DNA of 64,000 nucleotides, from the NCBI RefSeq assembly GCF_050947875.1, contig NC_134570.1, positions 243,900,584 to 243,964,583 on the forward strand, given 5' to 3'. Under the pieces are notes generated by a model. It was not told where the DNA came from. It saw only the letters and a list, made by a program, of their open reading frames with translations, and made no database searches. A program made the translations under genes and the position numbers. The stretch comes from Dermacentor variabilis (taxonomy: Eukaryota; Arthropoda; Arachnida; Ixodida; Ixodidae). Of the stretch, positions 23,632-35,900 are shown one piece after another (the first letter of the stretch is position 1; each line of letters starts with the position of its first letter).

Positions 23632-26600
23632 GTGGCCGATTCGAGACAGGAGCCAAAAACACGCAAACATCGGTACTGTAGGAGAGGCGACAGGAATAAG
23701 CTCAAGAGCCAAATTAAGTCAGACATAGGGTTCATTAACATGCAAGGTGGCATAAATAGGCTAAAATGGGAGGAAATCGAAGAACAACTAAGACAGGAGA
23801 ACTTAATGGTTTATGCGTTTGTAGAGACACATCTTAGGGACATGGAACAACCGCCTTGTAACCCTGATTATGCATGGGAATACTGCAACAGAGTGCAGGG
23901 TAGCAGAAAGGGTGGGGGAATTGGAGCACTCATTCATAAAAATACAAACTGGCAAAGGGTCATACAGCAATGCAAGGAGCATTTATGGCTAAAAGGAAAA
24001 GTAGCAGGGGCGAAAACACTTCTAGGCTTTGTATACCTTTGGACAGGATCAAATGCTAAAGAGGAAAACAAAAAAATGTTGGATTGTATAGCAACTGACA
24101 TCATTGAGCTAGGAAAAGGATGTGAGATAATTGTATTAGGAGACATGAATGCGCATGTTGAAGATATGGATGGGTACACAGGCTCCACAGGTAACACGCT
24201 GCTGGATATGTGTGAGAGGCTTAACTTAGTTGTCTGTAACTCTACTGAAAAGTGTGACGGGATCATAACATGGGAGGTAGGGGGTCGACACTCGACAATA
24301 GATTATGTGTTAATGTCACATAGGACGTACGATAGATTAGGAGCCATGATTATAGATGAACAGGGCTCCAGAAGTATAGGTAGCGACCACAAACGTATCA
24401 AGTTGAGTTTTAAGAGGGAAAGTAAAGCACGAACGACGCGCGAGGAAACGCCAGATGTGATTTTTTACTCGGAAGACCAAGTGGAAATAGCGGCCAAACA
24501 AATTGAAGACGAAATATCAGAGGGTACTGAAACTGATTGGACTTACCCAAAGTTAATGGGACTATTTGAGCGTGAGCGAGGTAAGGCGCGAGTCAGGAAA
24601 ACAAGGCAAGGGATACGAAAACTCAAGAGCTGGTGGGATGAAGAGGTTAAGAAGGCCATAAAGAAACGTCAGGAAGCCTCCAGGGAACAAAAGTATTCCA
24701 AAAGTAAGGGAGAACCTGCAGCAGAAGTAGAGACGAAATGGGTAAACTGCATAAAATGCAAAAGGGAAGCATCCTATTTGATCAACGAGAAAATCAAGAC
24801 AAAAGGGTCCCAATGGCAGTCAAAAATAAGCAATAAAAAGATAAACAGACAGCTAGAAAATTCTGGCAACATCTGAACTCCTTGGGTAATAGGACAAGCC
24901 TAGAGCTGTAAGAGCTCATATAGTAACAGCTCAAGGTACTCGGTTAGAAGGAGAGGAGGCAATGGAGCATATAGGAACCATGATGAGGGAAAAATTTACA
25001 AAACAGAGAAATGGTACATGCAGTACGTCGGAGAGGGATAGCCCGGTCAACCCACTGCTTTCGCTTGGACAAAAAGAGTGGGAAAGGGCTGAGAAGAGGG
25101 TACCAAGTAGCACATCAGCAGGTCCCGATGGTATTCCAATTACATTAATAAAGAAATTGGGCCCGAAATCTAAGACAGCATTGAGGGAGGTGGTGAGCAA
25201 AATGCTAGTGGACGGTAAAGTGCCTGACGAATGGAGGCTAAGTAGGATGAGAATGATATATAAGGGAAAGGGGGACAAAGCTGACACAAATAACTACCGG
25301 CCTATAACAGTGACGTCAGTGGTTTACAGGGTGGTTATGCAAATTATAAAGGACAGACTGCAGGCATGGGTAGAGATGAAGGGGAGTACTTGGAGTGCTA
25401 CAAAATGGGTTCCGGAAGCATAGAAGGCTAGAAGGCAATCTGTTCTCGCTAACACAGTGCATTGAAATAGCTGAAAAGGAACACAGACCCCTATGACTGG
25501 CTTTTTTGGACATCAAGGGAGCCTATGACAGTGTACTTCAAGAGGGCTTGTGGGGCATTCTGGAAACTTTAGGAGTGCAAGATGGAGTAACCAATTTCTT
25601 AAAAGATATCTATAAAGGTAACCGGGTGATTATACAATGGGAAAAGCAGGTTTCGGAGCCTGTAATGTTTCGGCGGGGGCTTAGGCAGGGGTGCCCATTG
25701 TTACCTCTGATGTTTATGCTGTACCTACAAGGTTTAGAGGCAAAAATACAGCAAAGCGGACTATCATTCTTCAAACAAGGAAAATTGATTCAACAGTCAT
25801 TACCAGGACTGATGTACGCGGATGATATTGTATTAATGGCTGACAATGCAGAAGATCTGCATGAATTAATGGACATATGTGGTACAGAATGAGACAGATT
25901 AGGATTGAAGTTTAGCAAAGAAAAATCAGCAGTCATGATTTTTAATGATAACATTTGCGGCGAGCATAAGATACAGGAGGCCACGCTGGAGATAGTCGAT
26001 AAATACAAGTACCTTGGGGTGTGGATAAATAATGGCATTGAGTATCTGACAGAGTACGAAAAATATCTAACGACTAAAGGTAACAGAAATGCAGCGATTA
26101 TGAAGAGTAGGGCACTGAGGAACTACAATAGGTACGAGGTAGTACGAGGGATATGGAAGGGGGTAATGGTACCAGGCCTGACTTTTGCCAATGCAGTTCT
26201 ATGTATTAGAACAGAGACCCGGAAACAGTTGGAAATTAGGCAACGTGCTGTGGGTAGGCTCGCTCTGGGAGCACATGGCAAGACAACAAATCTGGGAGTG
26301 CAGGGGGATTTGGGATGGTCTTCTTTCGAGGGCAGAGAGGCTAGTAGCAAGATAGCATTTGAGGAGCGATTAAGAAATATGGGGGAAATTCGGTGGGCTA
26401 GGAAGGTTTTCAGTTACTTATACACGAGGAATGTTGACACGAGGTGGAGGAAGCGAACTAGAAAATTGACAAGCAAATACTTGGGCAGTAGCGGGGGGAC
26501 AAGTAAGGAATCATCTGTCAAGAAAAAGTTAAGGAGACAGAGAGGGGTATGTGGAGTACAGAGATGCAAACCAAATCGGCATTGGAGACATACAGGACGT

Positions 26601-27100
26601 TTAAGCAAGAAATAGCCAAAGAAAATATTTACGATAACTCTAAGGGAAGCTCATTGTTGTTTGAAGCCAGGACAGGTGTACTGCGGACTAAAACGTACCG
26701 AGCCAGATACCAGGAGATAGATTTGGTGTGCGAGGTGTGTGGAGAGGAGGAGGAAACGGCTGAACACCTGATACTTGCTTGTAAACAACTTCACCCTGCA
26801 GTTGAATCTAACGGGGAACATGCATATATGCATGCAAATGAACGCACAGATGTTCGCATTTGTGATTTTAATAATACTTAAGCTGTATACATGCATTTTA
26901 TAGTTAGGCAGACATAAATATATGGACAATAGCAATATTTATTTAACGTGCTGCTTAAGCACCAGTTGAATCTAACGGGGAACTATTCAAAGCTTTGGGT
27001 TTTAAAGACAGTGAAAGTAGAATAGACTTTGAACAGGTAGAAATAACTAAACGGAGACAATCTGATTGGTGGATAATATCAACGCAAAAGTAAAGGAGTA
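23632..27100 (+). pseudogene. LINE ORF2: endonuclease, reverse transcriptase, CCHC
   Basis: It starts right behind the ORF1 TAG (the first codon in frame is GTG). The endonuclease shows FVETHLRDM, GGGIGALIH, IIVLGDMNAHVEDM, STIDYVLMSH and GSDHKRI. A shift near 24855 and a TAA soon after precede the RT. The RT contains SAGPDGIPITLIKKLG, YRPITVTSVVYRVV, FLDIKGAYDSV, LRQGCPLLPLMFMLYLQG and LMYADDIVLM (YADD at about 25815-25826). Breaks include a shift near 25390, TGA at 25494-25496 and at 25890-25892, and a shift near 26540. The C-terminal zinc motif is CEVCGEEEETAEHLILAC. The frame then runs into an inserted segment and resumes after it (GELFKALGFKDSESRIDFEQ). Confidence 0.85.
26820..26962. other. 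143-bp insert in LINE ORF2 with 21-bp target duplication
   Basis: The 21 bases at 26799-26819 are repeated exactly at 26963-26983, and the LINE reading frame is restored if the insert plus one copy is removed. The insert has two parts: 16 bases ATGCATATATGCATGC, whose first 14 form a perfect palindrome, then 127 bases (26836-26962) that match 28464-28590 base for base by eye. There is no poly(A) tail, no terminal inverted repeat and no coding content. Confidence 0.9.
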
Positions 27101-27200
27101 AATACATAGGTATGCATGCATATAGAACAATTAAAGGCTAGGTGGCGCGCGCCGCCACCGCCCGATTCAAAGGGTTGAGCTTCAATCATCCGTCCATCCA

Positions 27201-28037
27201 TTATATTTTACAAACTTTCTCTTACAATTACCGCAGCATTTTTATTAGACAAAAAGAAGGCGAAATTATCATTGCTAATTATATATTGTACTCTTTGTAA
27301 GCAAGTTTATTGTTTTTTTGTAACTATAAACGCAAATAGCGTTCAGCATCATCGATCTTTTCCGTGACCTCTCGCCTCGATTTAAAATTTTTACCGGTAT
27401 TTTCGAGTGCATTGCGGAACGGATTCATTCGCTCGTGCACTCAGACTGGTTGCTTCTTTTTTGCTAAAACTAGTTTATTGCGCTTCGATGTCTCGCGTTA
27501 TTTAACCTGGGGTGAAGTGAAGTGTTTGCAAGCGGACATGCAAGCCCGAAAATTGGGTATCGGTCGTGATCCATTCGGAACACGTCTGCATTGAAACGGG
27601 AGTTCTCTGGTGTGGCTGACAACGGCAACGGTGAGTCGTTTAACACCGCTGCTTGAAACGTTACATAATATTCGTCTCATTAACTTACAGGCGGAGACAA
27701 GTTAACGAACTAGATCCTGCACAACATATAGCAGTCGAGATCCTCCGTTGCTGTTGCCTAAATAAACCGTTACTTGCGAGACTGTCGTTGTACGCACAAA
27801 ATCGGCAAAGAAAGAGCGATATCGGAACGCGCGTCTCATTTTTCATATTATTGTAGCCGTGGGCATAGGTGACTGGGTAACCTCAACAATATACATATAA
27901 AACTTTTTTTCGAGTCCGCCGGCAACTTCTTTCATCCACAAAACCGAATAATCCTTTTGTAAAATGGTGTGAAAGTACAGAATGTAATGTATTAAACATT
28001 TGCAAGCGTGATAATTCACTGATATTTCGTATTTGTT
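27201..28037. other. No gene recognised
   Basis: Non-repetitive sequence between the LINE tail and the first Ruka SINE. Open frames are short. No motif seen. Confidence 0.45.
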
Positions 28038-28050
28038 GGTTCCAAATGTT

Positions 28051-28294
28051 AATAATAATAATAATATTTGGGGTTTTACGTGCCAAAACCACTTTCTGAT
28101 TATGAGGCACGCCGTAGTGGAGGACTCCGGAAATTTTGACCACCTGGGGTTCTTTAACGTGCACCTAAATCTAAGCACACGGGTGTTTTCGCATTTCGCC
28201 CCCATCGAAATGCGGCCGCCGTGGCCGGGATTCGATCCCGCGACCTCGTGCTCAGCAGCCCAACACCATAGCCACTGAGCAACCACGGCGGGTA
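28051..28294 (-). mobile_element. Ruka-type tRNA-derived SINE, 13-bp TSD
   Basis: Read on minus it opens with a tRNA-like head: TGGTTGCTCAGTGGCTATGG around the A box and GGATCGAATCCC as the B box, the RNA polymerase III promoter. A body containing CACCTAAATC-type sequence and GGGGTTTTACGTGCC in reverse follows, with an ATT-rich tail. GGTTCCAAATGTT is duplicated at 28038-28050 and 28295-28307, a clean TSD. This is the abundant SINE family of metastriate ticks and is the main pointer to the host. It would move using LINE machinery in trans. Confidence 0.92.
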
Positions 28295-28463
28295 GGTTCC
28301 AAATGTTCTTGCTGTTCAGTTTGGTTTACCGTAGGGCATTTATTTTTGCAGTAGTGAAGCAGTGCATCACGTTCCTGCAGAAAAATAATGCATCAGTTCT
28401 AATAGCTTCATGACTTTCATGCATTTGATTGTGGAACCAGCAGTGTGATTTCTTCCAGTGTAT

Positions 28464-28590
28464 AAATGAACGCACAGATGTTCGCATTTGTGATTTTAAT
28501 AATACTTAAGCTGTATACATGCATTTTATAGTTAGGCAGACATAAATATATGGACAATAGCAATATTTATTTAACGTGCTGCTTAAGCAC
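28464..28590. repeat. 127-bp segment identical to part of the insert at 26836-26962
   Basis: This copy is embedded in continuous unique-looking sequence with no duplicated flank, whereas the other copy sits between target duplications. I therefore read this as the donor, or a member of the donor family. Confidence 0.85.
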
Positions 28591-29816
28591 CCTGGAACAG
28601 ACAGGGTACATTTGCATGTGTTCTGTAGTCGCAAACCATTACAATATATATGTCACACCTTTTTGCATTTCACATTGTAAAATTGTGCTTTTTCAATTTC
28701 TGATTCAGTCGAAATTTCTGTTCCAGACATGCAGTAATGAGGATGGCACCAGTATAAAGCAACACACTCCACATACTTTACAGAAGCTGCTGCCTGCTAC
28801 AACAAGGCCATTGTGTGGACATTGGCTGCTACTACAAGGTAAACAACATGTGGTTCAGAAATAAATATGCCTGATATATGCTGTATTGGCTTGCTAGTCT
28901 TGAGATACATGTCATTTGTTTACTGCAGAAATGAATGTTTGTTCATGTTTATGGTTCAGTATAATTGGTTCGAACATAAAAGAAAACACACATGAGTTTG
29001 GCTAATCTGTGCTGTATCTCATGTGTCACCTTTCTGCCCCAACAGAGTCCATGCCAAGCATATCTTGGTCATCACAGGAGCTTCTATCCGCACCAACAGA
29101 AAGGGGTTGGAGCCGAATTTGCAAGGCTTTTACACCACGAACAAAGAAGCGCATGCAGAAGAATTTTCATGAGATATCAAGTCTGCAGATCACTGTGTCA
29201 AGACTGAAAAGAGCTTCAGCCACCATTCCACCAGCACGGACAAATTGGCTGAGTCATCCAGGTAACTCAAAAAGGACTTTATAGAAATTCTTCGTCTTCA
29301 GATGCACCCGCAACTTCTCATCAAGCACGGACGACGCTGGCCAAAAGAGTTCCGTCAGTTTGCCCTTAATCAGCTTCCTCGCTATGTCAATTCTCTTTGT
29401 GCCAAGTGTAATTTTTCTTCTATAAATGCAAGCTTTTTCACTGCCCATTCTCGTTAGAGACCATTCATCCTCATCCAAACATAAAGGTAAACCAATTCTT
29501 CGCTGATACTTAATACCAGTCACTGTCTAGTAGCATAACATATCTGTAGCAGTACCTTTTAGCGTATGTTGTCATGCACAATTCCTCTCCTGAAATAGCT
29601 GATGCAACATCGACATGTGTCTTGCATTAACCTACGCACCGTTTCCTATGCACCATTTTACTTTTCTTGATGTTTTTGGCCTTCAATGCATGCACAGCAG
29701 GGGGGCTTCTCTGTTGAATGCAAGCTTTCTCATTTTCCATGTTCCTCGTCTCGTTGATGATTGCTCTTCATCCTCCATAGCCTGGGTCTTTGCGCAAGCT
29801 ACACTGAATGATTGAT
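28591..29816. other. No gene recognised
   Basis: Short open frames only (about 104 codons at 28550-28864 and 91 at 29009-29284). No domain motif, no convincing splice chain. Confidence 0.45.
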
Positions 29817-30437
29817 TGCAGAATCTGGTTTTGCTGCCCCACTTGGTCAGCCGCCATGTTACATTTCTCGGATGTGGAGGCCTGGTCAGTTGCATTGGTA
29901 AGCAGTCCCTCGAGGTAAGCATTTGCTCCTGCAGTCCGCACAGCAAAATAGACTCCCAGTATACACGCACCGTAACTGGTGCTCCCGTTTGTTCTTTCCT
30001 GCTGCAGCCATGGGCAAATTGCACTTGTGGCCTACCTCGGCCATGATTTGCTCAGAACGGAGACAAGCATATGTGCTTACATGGTTCGAAGTGTATGAAG
30101 TTGATACCCACATGGGTGGAAAGGCCCGCAAAAATGGCTGCCGTAGGTGATGCCCACGAAAGCGACTTGTCCATATTGAGACAAAGTGGGACACCAAATG
30201 TGAGCCACACATTAGCGGCCCTTGACAGAAAAGAAACATGCAGGTTGGAAAGGTGTTAACGCTAAAATGACGGATAGTCCATTTCGCTGTGTTGGTTGCG
30301 GCAGCAGATGCCTGCATCACCTGATTGCTTCGCAATGGAAGCTGCTCATCTACAACGGCAACTGTCGGTTCAAACAGGTGCGACGCTCTGTCCAATCTGT
30401 TTGTACTGCTGGTAGTCGCTCGTTACCAGACCACCAC
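29817..30437. repeat. Segmental duplication, copy A
   Basis: About 620 bases that align in direct orientation with 30827-31435, with roughly 80-85% identity by eye and small indels. Shared blocks include GTGATGCCC, TCCATATTGAGACAAAGTGG and CTCTGTCCAATCTGT. A small plus-strand frame from the ATG at 30268 (MTDSPFRCVGCGSRC...) has a Cys-rich counterpart in copy B. Confidence 0.85.
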
Positions 30438-30519
30438 ATGTGACGAAGGCAAGCATTATGCCTGTAAGTAGGCAGCTGAATGTATCCTAAGAGACCCGTG
30501 TATGTGAATGCTCACTGTT

Positions 30520-30765
30520 AATATAATATAATAATATTTGGGGTTTTACGTGCCAAAACCACTTTCTGATTATGAGGCACGCCGTAGTGGAGGACTCCGG
30601 AAATTTTGACCACCTGGGGTTCTTTAACGTGCACCTAAATCTAAGCACACGGGTGTTTTCGCATTTCGCCCCCATCGAAATGCAGCCGCCGTGGCCGGGA
30701 TTCGATCCCGCGACCTCGTGCTCAGCAGCCCAACACCATAGCCACTGAGCAACCACGGCGGGTGT
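30520..30765 (-). mobile_element. Ruka-type SINE between the two duplication copies
   Basis: Nearly identical to the SINE at 28051-28294 over its whole length (one obvious difference, CGGCC versus CAGCC in the body). The A and B boxes are intact. TCACTGTT occurs on both sides (30512-30519 and 30766-30773), a short TSD. It lies in the spacer of the segmental duplication, so it came in after or independently of it. Confidence 0.9.
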
Positions 30766-30826
30766 TCACTGTTTCCATATGGTTTGTAGCCAATGTATAA
30801 TGTATTCTCTGAACCTCATGCATTGA

Positions 30827-31435
30827 TTGATTGCTGTTTAATTTCGCTGTTATTTTACTTGGTTACGGTCGCCGTGTCATGTTTTTCGAATATGGCGGCT
30901 AGGTCAGTTGCATTGGGAAGCAGTCTCTCAAAGTAAGCATTTGCTCCTCCAGTCCACACAGTGACAGTGGCTCCCAATTTACACACAGTATGATTCGTGT
31001 TCCCCGTTCAGCCTCTCCTGCTGCAGCCATGGACAAATTGTGCCTGTGGCCTTTCCCGGCTGTGATTAAGCATGAACGGAGACCAGCACATGTGCTTACA
31101 TGGTCCGACGTGTATGAAGTTGGGTGGAAAGGGCCGTAAAAGTGGCTGATGAAGGTGATGCCCGCGAAAGCAACGTGTCCATATTGAGACAAAGTGGGGC
31201 ACCAAGTGTGAGCCACAAATTAGCGGCCCCCGAAAGAAAAGTAACGTGCAGGTTGGGAAGGAGTTAAGGCTAAAATGCCGGGTAGACCATGTCACTGTGT
31301 TGGCTGCGGCCTGGTTCACCCGACTGCTTCGCAATGCAAGTTGCTCATCTTTAACGGCGACTGCCGCTGCAAACAGGCGGCACACTCTGTCCAATCTGTA
31401 TGTGCCGCTGGTTGTCGCTCGTTACTAGACCGTCA
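30827..31435. repeat. Segmental duplication, copy B
   Basis: Partner of 29817-30437, about 1.0 kb downstream. The plus-strand frame from the ATG at 31275 reads MPGRPCHCVGCG, then ASQCKLLIFNGDCRCKQ and SVQSVCAAGCRSL, matching the frame in copy A. Confidence 0.85.
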
Positions 31436-32047
31436 ATCGAGACGACGACGGTGAGCCGTTTACGAGCTCGCGTCAAAGATTCCAGCGTATCTCGACATAC
31501 GAATTTTATTTCTGCTATTGCACGAGAATGCATACACTGCTTGTCTTCTGCCAATAAAGTCGCACGTTCTGTTCACTCACTTGTGGCTTGTTTGTATGGG
31601 CGTCAGTAGAGGCTCTTCGGTCTCCTGGCAATTACAACGCACCGGCAACGCGGCAGCTGAGGCGTCGAGGCATGCCGCATAGCCGGCGGGGCGAGTACGG
31701 CGCGTACGAGTGGATACAAGCGTACACGACCGGCAAAAAGCGGCCATATTGAATTATGCTCTAAAGAAATGCGCATTTTCGCTTCCTGTTTTAGCCGCGT
31801 TATCTGGCGTCCACCTAGGTCAGTTCCATGCGCTGCCGCTGCTTATTTTCGAACCACTGCGGAAGGCACAGTTTCCCTTCTCTAAAGTTGTTCTTTATTC
31901 TATGACAATACTTTGGCTGCGGCTATTACCGCCATTGGCTTATAGCACGCCCCAAGGCACTTTCGAGTTTCGGTTTCGAATGACAGCGTCGGCGATGCGG
32001 CGAGCGCTAGAGTGAGGTTGCGGCTGCAGCTCGCGCAGGCGCAAGTG
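31436..32047. other. Unannotated region; its last ~60 bp belong to an old repeat
   Basis: No gene recognised. CAATAAAG at 31552-31559 could be a poly(A) signal for a plus-strand transcript through copy B. From about 31990 the sequence resembles the reverse complement of 48083 downwards and continues, after the LINE, at 46248. Confidence 0.4.
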
Positions 32048-32636
32048 CTCGAGGGGCGGCTTAGCTCCACGGCCACGTGGGAGCTTCAAGGTCCGGTAAA
32101 ACGCTAGGCTAGGAACGCACGAGCACGACGCTCGAGGGAGACCAGGCCGCGTCGACGACACCGACGCGGGCCGAAATGGACTCCTGCCGACCGAGTCTAC
32201 CGAACCCCATGCTTTTCATGGGCGGCCCAGCCCAAAAACCACCCGAATCTCAAGATATGGAGGAGGATCGCTACAGCAGCTCCTCCGGCACCGAGGTCAC
32301 CGGAGACGGAGAGCTCGCGGCGACCGCCATACAGCAAGACTAGCCCAGTACCTCAGGTACGCAAAATTTCGACAACTGGCAGATTTACTACTCTAAACGC
32401 CAGAAGAAACTACAGAAGAGCGGATCCCGGAACGCCGCCACTTTGAATAAGAAGAAAGCCCCGAGCGGGGAGACCAATAGCAAGATGGCGTCGTCCGCCT
32501 CGGCAGAGGGTGGCGCGAACGCGAAGACAGCTGGAGCAGCAGCTGCGAGCAAAGGTCAACGGCAGCCGAGACAAAGGTTACCGCCGCTCCCAAAGGACGA
32601 CGCGAAGAATATAATACGCCCGAGGAACGGCCTACC

Positions 32637-32828
32637 TGTCGCGTGGTTGGTGCCGCGCGGGGCACGAGCATGCAGGGACGCACCGAAACGTACAGCCGCT
32701 TGCTTGGACACCAAGGGAATGATCCCCCATTTATTGGGCCCGAACATATATAGAGACACACACACACAGGGGGCGCCACACTCTGGTGGCAGCCTAACAA
32801 ATGGGGCTGAACAGTGGCGACCTCTACA
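32637..32828 (-). repeat. 3' LTR of the Gypsy element
   Basis: On minus it has a TATA-like CTATATATG, AATAAA (32730-32735) and a short TG-repeat tract. It pairs with 36809-37005. Confidence 0.93.
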
Positions 32829-32839
32829 TCTCCCCCTCG
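32829..32839 (-). promoter_or_regulatory. Polypurine tract
   Basis: Minus reads CGAGGGGGAGA right before the 3' LTR, the expected primer site for plus-strand synthesis. Confidence 0.8.
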
Positions 32840-32945
32840 AAGCATTGGAGGTTAGACGGGAGAGATTCAGGAAGCCAAACACATTAAAAGTTTCACAAGT
32901 TCAAACGGCGCGGGGGAACAATAGGCCGGCCGTAACGTGTTCGTG

Positions 32946-35900
32946 TCACACCGTCACTGCAGTCCCTGGCTGCACGGGACTGTTGCACAGACTGTCCGAG
33001 GGGGACCGTCGATTCCACGATGTTGGCAGGCCGAGGTTTCTTATAGGGAACTTGCTGTAGTGGTGGTGGTTCCTCTCCGGAGGCAGTAGGCCCAAAACGC
33101 CCAAAAGGTTGCGCTGTAGGGCGCCACCTCGCTCCGTTTCGACCACGTAGCTTCTTGGTCTTTGCCCCGGACTGAGGACCCTAGCCTGCACTTGATCAGG
33201 TCGCACCTAGACACGCTGTCCTGTTTGGAGTGGAGGCAAGTCTCGAGCTCCACGATGCCTGTTGTAGTCGTCGGCCTGCTTCTGCTTGTAAGTCGCATAC
33301 TTGGCGACAACTTCTTTCATTGGGGGCCAGTTGGGACATAGCTGGGAGCCTTGCTTTGGAACTCTGGTTCCGAGTTGACGTCCCATAAACAGCTGGGCTG
33401 GACTAAAGCCGTTGACTCCTGGAGTGTCCCTATAGCTGAGCAGAGCCAGATAAGGATCCTTAGACTTGCGAAACAGGTCCTTGATAGTACGCACCATCCT
33501 CTCCGCCTCACCGTTCGACTGAGCGTAGTGTGTACTGCTGGTCCTGTGGTTAAAGCCGTATGACGCTGCAAACGCCGCGAACTCTTGCGACGAGAACGGT
33601 GGGCCGTTGTCTGACCTGACTTCTTGCGGGATTCCATGGCGGGCAAAGATGGATTTGAGAGCGTCAATGACTGCCTGAGCTGTCGTGCTCCTCAGGGTCA
33701 CCACCTCAGGGAACCTTGAGTAATAGTCCACCACCAGGATGAACGTCTGGCCAATGAGGTGGAACAAGTCCATTTCAAGGAATTCCCAGGGATGTCCCGG
33801 TAGGGCCGTGGAGAGCAGGGGCTCGGCAAAGTTCACACGGGTGGAAGCGCACTGTTCACAGTTGGCAACGAGAGAGGCGATGTCTGTCGAGATACCGGGC
33901 CACCAAACTGACTCCCAAGCTAGGGCTTTGGTCCTGTTGATGCCCTGATGACCTTCAAGCAACAGCGTCAAGACCGCTGGCCGAAGGCACGATGGGATGA
34001 CTATCCAGGCGCCTTTTAGCAGAACACCGTCGCAGACAGAGAGCTCGTCTGCCACCGAGGCGTACTTTGAAAGGTGCAGTGGTATCGTGGTCTTTTTAGG
34101 CCAACCATTCTGGCAGTAGGAACCGAGGGCTTTGCACTCGCCATCGGAATCTTGTGCCTGTCGCACGTCTTTGAGGCTGAGTGGCAAGACTTCCGACGTG
34201 CAGCCGACTACCTGTGCTGCAAAAAGTTCGATAGTGTCTAGAGGAGTGCGTGGCTTGTAGGTGATGCGCGACAACGTATCAGCTGTGGCTAGCAGCTTTC
34301 CTGGCACGTGCAGCATACGGAACTGGTATCGCATAGTCTTCAGCCGTAGTCTCTGAATACGAGGCGGCAACATGTCCAGTTCCATCTTGCCCAGAAGTGA
34401 AACGAGTGGCAGGTGGTCAGTCTCCACGTCGAGGGGGATGCCACGGACGAACTCATCGAACCTTTGGATAGTCCACGTCGTTGCCAACGCTTCTTTTTCA
34501 GTCTGGCTGCAACGGTGCTCGGTATCGGTCATTGACCTCGAAGTGAACGCGACTGGGCGGCGCTCTCCTGAGGGTTGCGTCTGTAGCAAAACTGCGCCGA
34601 GTCCGAATGAGCTTGCGTCAGCAGACACCGTAGTGGCGTACGACGGGTGGTACTTGGCCATGCACCTGTCTGACGTCAAGAGTTCCTTGATTTTCTCGAA
34701 TGCTGCCTCTTGCTCGTGCTGCCACACCCAACTCGCAGACTTTTTCAGTAACGCTCTGATGGGAGCTGTGACGTCCGAGATGTGTGGCAAGAATCTGGCA
34801 AGATGGTTCACCATTCCGAGTAGTCTTCTAACGCCAGCGATGTCCGTTGGAGCTTCCATGGCTTTGAGTGCTTCGACCTTGCCCGGATCTGGCCTGATGC
34901 CCTGTGCTGAGACAACTCCGAGGAAGGAGACCTCGGGTACCCCAAAACGACACTTGTCCTAGTTCAAGGTGATACCTGCTTTTGCAAGGCGAGATAGCAC
35001 CTGGCTCAGTCTGGCGTCATGTTCCTGGTGGGTGCGTCTAAAAACCAAAATGTCATCTATCATATTGGCGACTCCGTCTTGGCCCTCCAGGATTCTTGCC
35101 GTCTGCTTTTGGAAGTACTCTGGTGCGGAGGTGATGCCAAAGGGGGTGATGCAGAAGCAGTATCGGCCATATGAGGTGATGGATATCGTAAGCTCTTGGG
35201 AGCCTTCAGAGAGCTTCACCTGGTGGAAGCTTGCGGTCGCGTCTAACTTCGTAAAAACTGTTGCATCGCCGAGGAGGCCAAGGACTTGCTCGACAGTTGG
35301 CAGAATATGTCGTTCGCGGAGGACGACTTTGTTTAGTTGAGTCAAGTCAACGCAGAGGCGGTAGGAACCATCGCCGTTCCGGACGACGACGAGACCCGAG
35401 CACCATGGTGTTGGCTTGTCGACCCTACGGATCACGCCTGCGCTTTCCAATTTGTCGAGCTCGCGGCGGACTATCTCGAGCAGCGGGATGGGGATCCTGC
35501 GAGGCACGCTTAGCGAGAAAGGTACAGCATCGGGTTTCAACCGGATGGTGTACTCGTCCTTGAGAGTGCCCAATCCATTAAAGAGCTCGGCGTGCAGCAT
35601 CGCTTTTGAAGTCTTGAGTTGATCGAGAAACCGAACTACTTGGAGGGCTTGGAGCGCCGGCAGTCCCAGAAGAGGCACAGTGAGAGGCTGGATCACGTAG
35701 GGACGCTGACAGCTTGCTTTCCCTTGCCACTTAAGTCGCGCTACATACGAGCCCAGCACGCGCAGTGGCTGTCCTCCCGGGCCCGTGAGCAGAGTGTCGA
35801 CTTGGTCAAGTTTGGCAGGCAAGGTAGGAAAGTCGCTGGGAACAGCAGATACTTCGGCTCCGGAGTCAACCTTGAACTGCGCTGTGTGGTCGTCAACGGT

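Larger units (their letters stand above)
22040..27200 (+). mobile_element. CR1-type LINE, near full length, decayed
   Basis: A 5' untranslated part leads to ORF1 with a PHD finger, coiled coil and SGNH esterase domain (22443-23629). ORF2 follows with AP endonuclease, reverse transcriptase and a C-terminal CCHC-like motif (from 23632). The 3' end near 27180-27200 has CATCCGTCCATCCATTA, a short ATCC-type tail. PHD plus esterase in ORF1 is a known feature of CR1-group LINEs. Several single-base shifts and stops break both ORFs, and a 143-bp foreign insert with TSD lies at 26820-26962. Element borders are approximate because I found no TSD for the LINE itself. Confidence 0.8.

Noticed and set aside
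29886..30395. 169-codon minus-strand frame in duplication copy A
   Set aside because: The counterpart in copy B is interrupted and shifted, so it shows no shared protein. The plus-strand Cys-rich frame is the better conserved one.
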